Positions 55,110 to 64,000 of a stretch of DNA of 64,000 nucleotides are shown one piece after another. Source of the stretch: Cytospora piceicola (taxonomy: Eukaryota > Ascomycota > Sordariomycetes > Diaporthales > Cytosporaceae); NCBI GenBank assembly GCA_023375675.1, contig JALQBC010000020.1, forward strand, positions 496,001 through 560,000, in the 5' to 3' direction. The notes under the pieces are model-generated. The model saw only the letters and a list, made by a program, of their open reading frames with translations, was not told the origin of the DNA and did not search any database. The stretch's first letter is position 1; every line of letters begins with the position of its first letter. The translations under genes were made by a program, and so were the position numbers.

Positions 55110-56448
55110 GCGTGGTATTTTGATTATTTATTGGAGATCCTTGGAAATGAAGGGCTTGGCTACAGGATTGGGAGTTCTTACGTGACTTGTGGTTTCAGCT
55201 TCTATATAAGAGTGACCCACCCAATGGAAGGTGGGTGGAGAAGGGGAGATTGAACTTTGATGCAAGATAGTAATCAACGTCAGTAGTAAGCACACGCCGC
55301 GCCTTTCAGACGGAAAATCTTTGTTATGAATCCAGTTATGCGGCATTTGGGCTGGCTATGATATGATTTTCCGTACTCTACACCCCGAAGCAACAATCAA
55401 ATGATTATGTAGTCAAGGTCGATAAGTGTCTGTCTGAAATTCAAGGTGGCAGTTCACTCCTGGCTTCCAAGGTTGTCCAGACCATCAGATGCCACTGCTG
55501 AGGTCAAGTTCCGAATATGCATTAATGCCTTGTATAATGAGTACGTGGGATAGCCACATATCTGTCTTGCATAGTTGACATTTGGACGGACTATAAACAG
55601 TCTGGCCCCAAAACATTTGATGTTGATCAGAAACATTGAGTTGTTCTCGTTCAGGTCTTAGGTTCGCCTTGGTACTCGTTCAAAGCAGCCTTGCATTCGA
55701 AGTACGCCAAACCCAAACACTTATAGGTTCAGTGAACCTGCTAAGCGATGAGAGATCAACACCCAGTTTGGTCAAGTCCTCGCGATGGAATCAACCTTCG
55801 AGATTCAATCTTCGTGATTTTCGACCCCTAGGTCCATCAGTTTCGAGGTGCAACCGTATATGGTGGATATGTTGATAACGTTGAAGTCGAGGTGGGAACA
55901 CTTGGGAATCTTAGAAGACGAGTTCCAAGATTTAATGATAGAGGTAACAGGGATGGCGGTGAGCAAAATATTGTAAGAGCGAGTGCTTGGTATGTAAGGT
56001 GAAAACCAATGGACGTAGCCTTGGAACTGGTGGAAGCTCGAGTGGCAGTGATTGAGGTATTCCTTATGTATAGTAGGTACCCCTTATTTACCATACCCCG
56101 GTATAGAATAAACCCTGCGTTTATAACACTCCGGGATCTACTATTCCTTGGATATTAGCCATGATAAATGCGGGGTTTTTACTCTTTCCACCGTAGTCCG
56201 ATATCGTGGTGTTCTACAGGAGAAAGTGGCGGCACTGCAGGCCATGGTTAATCTCTCAACACATCCAAGGGTATCTCCGTAGATCCTTACTGTTTCGTGT
56301 CCGATCGTAAATATCTAACACTTGTGCCTGCAACGTCCAAAGTCTTGCGAACTCAAGACTAGGGTGACTTGATGTTGTGGTCAGCCATAAGTGTCATAAA
56401 ATGTTCCCAGACAAAGCCGAGGTTGATCACACTCAAGAAAGACAATGC

Positions 56449-58619
56449 TTACTTCATTATTTCGAGTGATATGGCTCTGAGGAACCCACAGTAAAGCACA
56501 AATGTGTTATCAAGCGAGAGGTCTGTCTCCTCCGTTATTTCGCGGCACGTTTTGAGCCAACGCTTCTCGCAACTTGAACTTGGACCATGATCAGGGTATG
56601 ATCCCGTTATTTTATGATACAATTTGGACCAGAGCGTCTTGCAGTTTGGGCCACAATCAGAGCGTAACTGCTGGACACCTGATGAATGTGCTGAAATGAG
56701 CGATAACAGGACGTGCAAACGAACAACAGCTCCCGGGGGAGATTCATCCCAATGAATACATTGATCAGCAACTTTTCTGAGTAATGTATTGGTTTCATCA
56801 ATCCTGGTTTGACTTAAAGATAGGTCGGTATGATACCTGTGGCTCAAATGACTCTGTTGTTTGCTCAATACACGACTTGCTGCACTTGCTAGTTCCATTA
56901 CTTGGAAGCAACGAGCCGAAAGAGAAATACGATGATCTGCAACCTTATCGTTAGACACAGGAACACAGCGGGGAGTTTAACGTACATTTTTGGTGGAAAT
57001 TATCGCGGTCCACATGGACCGAAGCTTCCGGTAATTCTTGCATAGGCGGCCTGGGCTCGGTACTAAGCCGCCAGCTTGTCTCGACCATGATGTCCGCCTC
57101 TTTATTGCCACCTGCAAGTTGCAACATTTTGCTGTTGATGAGCCTTCTGATATTGTGGACTGGATTACCATCATCAGCAGCCTCCTTTGAGTGCCTGAAG
57201 TCCTGAGAAGCCACAGATTTAGAGTCGTCATCAACCGTGTGAGAGTAGTCGTCATCCTCAAGAGTTGAGTTGGGTAGTTTGGTACGAAGCATGTTAGACT
57301 CGCTTTTGTGGGGAATACTCGCTTGATGTACCATGCCCAACTCCATAGTGCCATCGACTGATAAGTCTTCGAAACCACCATCGATTTCCATGGAAGTGAG
57401 CATTCGGTCGCTGCTCCGGTCCGGTCCACCTATGACCTTGGTCAATCTCCCCTTAGTCCAAGTGGCAGATGCTTCACTGAGCTCATCAGCTTCTTCCGAT
57501 TCAGTTTCGAATCTGGCTGGTGCTTCATAAGGGCTGCGAGCGGCAACAATGTTCTCTTCCTCGCCAAAGATCATCCAAGGTTGATTGAACGCCTTTTTCG
57601 CCGACAGCCTCTGCGAAGGGACCGGTGGCATCAATGAGCCAATAAATTCGATGCCGCTTTTGCTGACTTTGGCCTCTTCTAGGGGCAACTGTGGAAATTT
57701 GACAGACCCTTTCACGTACTCAAGCAGCCCCCCGATAGACTGGAATGTGCTGCGTGCAGAAAGGGCCTGAAATATCGTTTCACCCAAGCCCCACATGTCC
57801 GCAGAGAAAAGATCAGTGTTCTTCGGGTCTTCGTCATCTAGTCCAAGGAGTTCTGGAGGTATGAAGCCGGGTGTGCCTCGCACGGTAGTCGAACCGGAGA
57901 TAGTCTCGGCTCTTTTGCTGAGCCCGAGGTCACAAAGCTTCACCCACCAATAGTTCGGTGGCGCACTTTTGATCAATATATTCTGGATCATTGGGTTAGC
58001 GGGGATTGGTCGCTGGGACCCATGGTTCGTTTGATGGCGTACTGCAGGCTTCACATCTCGGTGAGCGAATCCAGTTTCGTGCATCAGGCTTAGGCCTCCT
58101 AGAAGTTGCAATGTGATCTCTTGCGTTTCCTTCTCTGTGAGGGTCTTGTGTTTTTGCAGATAGTTTTTCAAGTCTCCGTGTATGCAGTACTCCATCGCGG
58201 CGTGAAGCCAACCCGGGCTCTCATACCAGCCGTAAAACTGTACGAAAAACTCGGCATACTATACCATTCCATTAGTCACCATGCGATATTATCCTGTGAG
58301 ACAACCATACCTTGTTACTATTCGAAGAGAACTTTGCCAAGGCTTCAAGCTCACGCACGTAGTCTCGGCGTTGTGTGGACATATGGATGCACTTAACCGC
58401 CCGCAACACCGGTGTTGATCTTTCGGTACTGTTCATCATCCGCTCCACCCAGACCTGTCCATATCCTCCATGGCCAATTATGTCTTCTCTCACCCATATT
58501 TCCTGGTGGCTCAATCCTCGGCGGCCTCTGGGTCTGGTGTGTATGGTTTGGTCCCCCAGTACGGTCGTCTCCAGCCTTGCGTGGCGGACGAGTTCGGGCA
58601 GCTCCTCGAATCCAGCCAT
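56449..58619 (-). CDS. serine/threonine protein kinase with C-terminal extension
   Basis: Four exons, 58619..58311, 58258..58043, 57982..56986 and 56936..56449, encode 669 residues. Kinase motifs are complete: glycine loop GHGGYG (49-54), Lys76 in RAVKCI, catalytic loop HRDVKPAN (169-176), DLG in CDLGLSK (193-195), and activation segment to TPGFIPPE. Introns are 52, 60 and 49 bp. The 60-bp intron lies within the catalytic loop, between Ala175 and Asn176, and has no in-frame stop. After the kinase domain come an acidic disordered stretch and a helical C-terminal ~160 residues without a known domain. Motifs such as YGWYESPGWLHAAMEYC place it in a fungal kinase family often found beside immune-like genes. 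It is divergent from the HeLo-like gene at 59124, with 504 bases between starts. The reverse-strand sequence upstream to about 58740 looks coding in another frame, so the N-terminus may be longer. Confidence 0.85.
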
Positions 58620-58973
58620 TTGTCGTCGTTCACAAGACAGCGGGAAAGGGATACCCAGAAGTTCTCGACAATATCGTAAAGAGCGTGTACGGTGTCCTTG
58701 AGGTTTCGGAATCGCGGTGCTGGTCAGGAAGAGCGGGGAATCGCAGGATGCGGAGGCATGGAAAGCGTATCAAGCGCTGACACTCCCTTAATGAAGTATG
58801 GCTTGCGCCACACTCGAATTTCTTCATCAGCCAGGAGTGTACATATGTACCCAATAGTGTAGAGAGAACCGGTGGTCTCATGCAGGCTCCAGCATGTTGC
58901 CGATTTGTTGAAACTGAGCCCCAGGCTGACCAGTGGGCAGACACCCCAGCTCCACCGCCCCACCCAAGCTGTA

Positions 58974-58986
58974 TTTTATATATAGA
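58974..58986 (+). promoter_or_regulatory. TATA box of the HeLo-like pseudokinase gene
   Basis: TTTTATATATAGA lies about 140 bases before the ATG at 59124, within the shared promoter of the divergent pair. Confidence 0.5.
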
Positions 58987-59123
58987 GACCAACCCATTCG
59001 ACGAATTGAATTGAAGTGCAGACGACCGTCAGTATCAGGGGCTTCAAAACACTTCCAGTGAAGGTGTCGAAAGCGCTCGAAGAAATAGGGCAAACAGGGA
59101 GAATTGCGAGAACCACAGGCTCG

Positions 59124-60864
59124 ATGTCCGGAGTTGAACTTGCCCTCGCTATAGTAGCAACTGTGGACTTATGTCTGAAGTTTGTGACCCTGGGTTATCG
59201 TCAAACCGTGTGCACACCGACTAACACGCTTGTGTAGGTACGGGCAAAAACTAAAGCATGTCTGCTCTACGCTCAAACATGCCGACGACGAGATATCAGA
59301 ACGCATCCTGCGGCTGGAAAATGGCTGGCTGAGATTTGAGCATCAGCTCGATTTTGCAAGGCGGATCCAGCACTTGATGAGCCAGCAGCACCAGGAGGTC
59401 TATCACAGGACCTTGGTCATGTTCTCGAGCAAGCTGGAGACTATCACCTCGATGCTGGATTCCGTTCTGAATCCCGATGAGGCCCTCCTCACCCTCTCCA
59501 CCAAGATGAAATACGTTCGAAAGAGAAAAAGTCTCGATGAAGCAATAGAAGGACTTGAAGTTTGGCAAAGGATGAGCGACCATTCATGGTTCCTCCTGAT
59601 GAGGATTTCTGAACCGGGCGTCGATGCGGCTCTGGCTTCAGACGACTCGAGCACGCTGGTATCCGCCACATCTATTTCGGCCATTCGTGCAGGCTTGAGC
59701 AAGACTTTGCCTTCCACAGCGGGATCCGGGCTGAGCCTGGACTATGGAGGCATTGCATCAATGGCCGTCAAAGACGTTGCGTTCTCGGAGGCCAAGATAG
59801 CGAAACAAATCCACCAGTCCGGAGAGACCTCCTCATATATCCTCAACGAGATCATAAACCAATTGGGAGAAGGACCTTCATACATTTTCAACGAGATCAC
59901 AATACCTCCGCCAGATGCAGGTTCAGGGAAGTTCAAGCGGAAGATGGCCAAGAAGCGGGAGACGGTGAAGAAGGACACCCGAGAGCTTGCAAGAAGGCTG
60001 CAGCACGAAGATCCCGAAACGTTCGGCCTGCTCGCCTGCAAAGGATTTTGCATGGACCCAATAGATCTCAAGATAACCTTGGTATTCAGGATACCTCCAA
60101 GCCTCGGCAATCCTCGAAGTCTTCGTGACCTGCTTCTCAACACGGAATGTCCGAAGTCTTTGACACAGCGCTTTGACTTCGCCAAAGACCTGGCAAAGTC
60201 AGTCGGCTACGTGCACACCTTTGGCTTTGTACACAAGAACATACGCCCCGAATCTGTACTCAGCTTCAGTTCGACAGATGGGCGGTCCCTTTCAACGTTT
60301 CTCGTTGGCCTCGACACTTTCCGGAGAGAAGAAGCTTTTACGTTGAGGGTTGGCGATAGCTTCGTCGAGAAGAATCTCTATCGGCATCCATCTCGGCAGG
60401 GCTTGAGTCCGACCTGGGACTATGTCATGCAACATGACATCTATAGCCTCGGGGTCTGTCTCTTGGAACTCGGACTTTGGAAGAGCTTCATCGAATACCC
60501 AGTGATAGACGGTGCAACGACGCCTCAATGGTCATCTATTCTCGGTATGCCGACAGACCTCGATCCATTGCAAGCCGTGCTGTATCTTTGCAGCGATGCG
60601 AAGGAGAGATTGGTGTCTCTAGCTCAGGATGAGTTGCCGCAGTACATGGGTACAAAGTACACAGACATCGTCGTCACTTGTCTCACATGCCTGGACCATG
60701 ATAACGAAAACTTTGGTGACGAGAAAGAGTTCCAGGATGAGGATGGAATTAGCATTGGCGTTCGCTACATCGAGAAGGTAAGCCGCCTCCTGGAGCTTTG
60801 CAGGTTGGAGCCGTCCGCTGACCAAGTCCAGGTTCTCCTTCGTTTGAACGCACTGAACGTGTAA
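59124..60864 (+). CDS. HeLo-like N-terminal domain fused to a pseudokinase
   Basis: Two exons, 59124-59179 and 59238-60864, encode 560 residues. The 58-bp intron (GTTTGT donor, GACTAACA branch, GTGTAG end) joins LCLK to YGQKLKHVC in frame. The N-terminus MSGVELALAIVATVDLCLK and the following long helices (to ~residue 190) resemble fungal HeLo/HeLo-like helical bundles, which in related proteins act at membranes in regulated cell death. Residues ~265-545 align with a kinase fold, but the catalytic motifs are lost: HRDxKxxN reads HKNIRPES (near 350), and DFG is replaced by GLDTF. The later helices (YSLGVCLLELGLW) are intact. It is therefore a pseudokinase. It stands head-to-head with an active kinase gene. 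The HeLo-like label rests on pattern, not on a search. Confidence 0.8.
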
Positions 60865-61409
60865 TAGTCGCACAGCATATATAGCCTGACAGGACAGCAT
60901 ACCGACGCAATGTCCACTGCGCCATACTTGACCGCCGGGGCCGAACTCATGATGTGTAGACGGTATGTGCTTGGGAGGGACCATTACCTGGGATTAATTG
61001 AAAGTTGTAAGCAGTACTTGGGTAGATAGCGACAATGAAGGGGATGACACATCAAGAGACAGAAATAGATATTCATCCTCAACATAGGACAGATACTGGT
61101 GCGTGCTGGTGCTCTTTATATCCGTGGAGAACAGCCCATCGTCATCGGCAGGAGCGAAGTTGCAAGATCTATGACAGCGGATCGACCAAGAGCCCCTGAG
61201 CTTTCCCCGGACCCACTGCAGATTAGCGCGGAGATCCCTGCCAGCGGCCCACTGTGCGACGGGGTTCTAGTGTGCACTAAAGATTGTTGACTTCGAACGT
61301 CAGACAACGTCAAACAAACAACACGGACCAGGAACACGAAGAACACATACAACAAACACGCCATCGAATTCTGCAAAGGCCACCTCGATCAACCAAGTGG
61401 TGGAGAACA
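60865..61409. other. spacer upstream of SPC19
   Basis: 3' flank of the pseudokinase gene and promoter of the next gene; nothing else seen. Confidence 0.5.
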
Positions 61410-62050
61410 ATGTCCCACTCCCACTCCCCCGCGCCCTCAAGCTACAGCGACTGCGTCGCCTCGCTACGCACCTCCGTCTCCCTCCTCGAATCCTCCGTCC
61501 AGACCCTCGGCAATGGCGTCGCAGACTTCCCCCGGCTGTCCTCGGTGCTCAAGACCGTCCGAGTACGTCTCTTCCCCTCCCCACCCCCCCTCCCCGTACC
61601 AAAACCCCCTCCTTCCAACCGACCGACCAACTAACACCTTTACCCCCCACCACACAGCACTACGAACTGATCCCCCAGCCGACCCTGGCCGCGGCCGAGT
61701 CCTCCCTCCGCGACGAGATCGGCCCCTTCGTGTCGCACCTCCTCGACCGCGCCGACAGCCAGACGGAGCGGCAGGCCCGCCGCATCGAGACGCTCAAGGC
61801 GCGCAGCGACCTGAACGCCGGGCGGCTGGGCCGCGGCGAGGCGGGGGGAGCGGCGGCGGCGGGCACCCCCGCGCGCCCCGGGCCCGCGTCGAGGAGGAAG
61901 AGCGCCAGGAAGACGCTGGACGGCGGCGCGGGGCTGAGGGCCAGGGCGGTGAGGCAGCGCAAGGAGGCGCTCAAGTATGGCGTCGAGAGGCTGGAGATGG
62001 AGGTCGCGCAGAAGGAGAGGGAGTTGCGGCTGAGGCTGCAGGAGGCTTGA
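61410..62050 (+). CDS. SPC19: DASH complex subunit Spc19
   Basis: Two exons, 61410-61562 and 61658-62050, encode 181 residues. The 95-bp intron has GTACGT and CACAG ends and a CTAACA branch point. The N-terminal half carries the Spc19 signature: YSDCVASLRTSVSLLESSV, GVADFPRLSSVLKTVRHYEL and IPQPTLAAAESSL. The middle is a helix with RADSQTERQARRIETLKAR, and the C-terminus is a charged coiled coil. Spc19 belongs to the DASH/Dam1 ring that couples kinetochores to spindle microtubules. The middle contains a Gly/Ala-rich insert. The start is the ATG after the purine-rich leader, giving MSHSHSPAPSS. Confidence 0.9.
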
Positions 62051-63376
62051 GGGTGGGCTGTGCGTTTTATGCGACTTGACGAGATATGTTGTTGGCTTTT
62101 ACTAGGAAGAAGGGAGGAGGGGAGGGGAGCTTGCTACGAGAGATACCCAATTGCATTTGTAAAAATACAGAGAAGCTGGCAGTCCTCTTTTCAGGAGGCA
62201 ATAGGGGTATATACATGCCCCTCAGAAACCGCAATCATTCATTCCTGGGCTGACACTGGCCATAAATCCTCATTCGGGTGGGAAGATGCCGAGTATTGTG
62301 CAGCTGCAGGCGAAGATAAAATCGGACACGTAGGACTGTGTCACAGTGCCAATCACTGGTCAAGCTCACAATGTACGAGTCCATTACGGAGCGCCTCTCG
62401 CAACTGGTGCTTGACCCCAGTCTGATATGGGTATGTCGGAACGACCATAACCATACTCGAAGTGCCAACCCAATATAAATGCTTACGAGTCTACCATCAC
62501 TATTACACCAGACTCTGCGACCATGCCAAAAGGGGAGGACAAAGTGCAGCCAATTGTGACCAAATACTTCACGACTCCGGATGCAGACACTTTTCGGTTT
62601 TCATTTGATCCAGCAACCGCGGCTGCCTCTCGCCATTCTACTCATTTTACATCACTCACAGTGGCCATCAACATATACTTACACGAGATCTCCATCTCTC
62701 CGCTCTCATTGTGCTTCCCCCGGAGGTTTTAGAACAACACAGAACACAAATTCGAACGAGTAATGGTAGTAATAACAAGTCGGGCGTCATGGACCACATA
62801 CAACAGCGGTTACACACAAGAATATGACACTAGAAAAACAAAGGAGGCTTGGATTGTAGAAGAGATTTTGTAGCAGAGGACGTATTTCCTTCTTTCGCCC
62901 GACGAGTGAGCCGAAGGGGAGAGTAGTAGACGAGACAGGGGTAAAATAAACAAGGTCATAAACTTCAACCGAGCCAAGAAGGCGAATTTCGCCGAGTATT
63001 CCTACTCCAACACACCCAAAATAGCGGAAACAGGCAGGGCTTTCGCTCTATTGTGAGAGGCTTTGCCGTGGTATGTCTCACAGCTGGTTTGGCATGTGTG
63101 CCCAACCCCATATGGATCCATTCGTCTGCCAGGATCGCCACCGGTAAATAATCCGTGACCATCGGGCTGTTCCCATCTTCTTCGTCATAGGCAACCCATG
63201 AATCGGCCAGCTCCTTGGGTATACGCTTAAACTGATAACGCAAGTCATGATGAGGCGGCCATATGTTGGCTCGACCTCTTTTTGATGTCTGGCCGGATCC
63301 CCTGGCCCAGGATTGTGTCCCATTTCATCCCCACAAGCTGTACTTGATGCCGCTATTTCCCGTGCACTTTGAACAT
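62051..63376. other. convergent spacer between SPC19 and SHO1
   Basis: Contains the 3' flanks of both genes. A possible small gene lies at 62523-62732 (listed separately). Otherwise nothing is seen. Confidence 0.5.
62523..62732 (+). CDS. possible small protein, 69 residues
   Basis: A frame starting MPKGEDKVQPIVTKYF with a TATA-like ATATAAAT about 50 bases upstream, preceded by CCAACCCAAT. No domain, signal peptide or membrane segment is seen. The promoter-like context is the only support; it may be chance. Confidence 0.2.
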   Translation: MPKGEDKVQPIVTKYFTTPDADTFRFSFDPATAAASRHSTHFTSLTVAINIYLHEISISPLSLCFPRRF

Positions 63377-64000
63377 TTAAAGCAGAATCAGGTAGTTACT
63401 TGGGGCAATGCCAGTCTCGCCGCTGTCTTTTCGTGCTTGCCACCACCGACCACTGACGTCGCTAACTTCCAGGATCTCGTGCTTGGAGAAGGAAATTTCG
63501 TTGGCATCATCGGGGTTCGCCTCGTAGCTATAGATGGCCTTTGCACGGTACGGGTACTCGGTCGGAGGGACTATCTCTCCGTCAGGGCCTGGAATACCTT
63601 GAGGTTTCATTTGCTGGTTACCGAATCCGTTCGGTCCAACACTATTGCGGGCCCCTGGTGCGGTAGAGACACCAGCCACGGGCGAAGGGTTCTCAAAGCC
63701 ATTAAGCTGGGCGGATGTATACATCTGCGGCGGTTGTACAGAAGTGGAGGTCTCGGGCCGGCCACCACCATAACCACCCATGGTTTGGCGGTTCATCATG
63801 TGTGACTCTTTGGTCAGTGCGAAGGAATCCAGGTAGGCCCGTGGAACGGCCGAAGGTGCAGAGCCAAAGTAGAAAATCCAAACAATCTGCAATTCATCAA
63901 ATCAGCGAATGTCCCAAGTGGCCACGATAACGACGAGCAAGGTCCGACCAGAAAACGGTCAAAGGAATGGCTACGTACGGTCACCATTGACAGCAAGATG
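63377..64000 (-). CDS. SHO1: osmosensor Sho1, C-terminal part (runs off the window)
   Basis: The last exon 63886..63377 and the end of an earlier exon 64000..63979 are visible, separated by a 92-bp intron (GTACGT donor, TGCAG end). The join reads LLSMVT then IVWIFYFGS, the fourth membrane segment. A Gly/Pro/Gln-rich linker follows. The C-terminus is an SH3 domain: [40 protein letters not shown], ending LILL. Sho1 is the membrane adaptor of one branch of the HOG osmostress pathway; its SH3 domain binds Pbs2. The gene is cut at the right edge, so the first three membrane segments are outside the window. Confidence 0.92.

Larger units (their letters stand above)
53137..56448. other. gene-poor stretch with fragments
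   Basis: No complete gene can be supported. The stretch contains a chromodomain-like small frame at 53584-53736, a (TAG)n microsatellite, an exon-like minus-strand segment at about 54930-55109, and AT-richer DNA toward 56400. Several short frames (for example 54754-54963 plus) lack recognisable features. Confidence 0.45.

Noticed and set aside
1..64000. CRISPR arrays, operons, ribosome binding sites
   Set aside because: The sequence is eukaryotic; no spaced identical repeats of array type were seen.

Overview
The window is nuclear DNA of a filamentous ascomycete, most likely a Sordariomycete. The signs are short introns (45-95 bp) with GT..AG ends and CTAAC/CTGAC-type branch points, tRNA genes with 19-nt introns, and fungal families such as Pal1, the DASH subunit Spc19, the osmosensor Sho1, New1/Elf1, a Git3-like receptor and a HeLo-like/kinase protein. 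Microsatellites and the palindrome-like motif TACCTAGGTA are common between genes. The species cannot be named from sequence alone.

Layout. 1-14400 holds a mitochondrial HAD-family hydrolase (HDHD5/CECR5 type) and a large coiled-coil protein, both on the minus strand, in long repeat-rich spacers. An intron-containing tRNA-Lys(CTT) lies at 14400. Next comes a SesB-like alpha/beta-hydrolase gene with one in-frame TGA (15024-17493), then Pal1 (21260-23787), a degenerate RecA/Rad51-like protein (25079-26859), an alpha/beta hydrolase (26966-28134, minus) and a seven-helix receptor (28834-30482, minus). A 5 kb stretch without recognisable genes precedes a cytochrome P450 (35675-37502). A Ser/Thr-rich membrane protein, a small coiled-coil protein, a subtilisin-like protease, the ABC translation factor New1/Elf1 (45325-48719), an intron-containing tRNA-Ala(AGC) and an F-box protein follow. 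52094-53205 carries three diverged copies of a small membrane-protein unit. The right end has a divergent kinase / HeLo-like-pseudokinase pair (56449-60864), Spc19, and the 3' end of SHO1, which runs off the window.

Functionally this is housekeeping (translation, spindle, polarity, osmosensing) interrupted by accessory segments. The accessory loci of most interest are the divergent pair, which resembles an active kinase beside a pseudokinase carrying a putative membrane-active helical bundle (the logic of animal RIPK3-MLKL), the interrupted SesB-like gene and the triplicated small-gene unit. Exon structures were worked out by hand from splice signals, reading frame and family conservation; none has been tested against transcripts.
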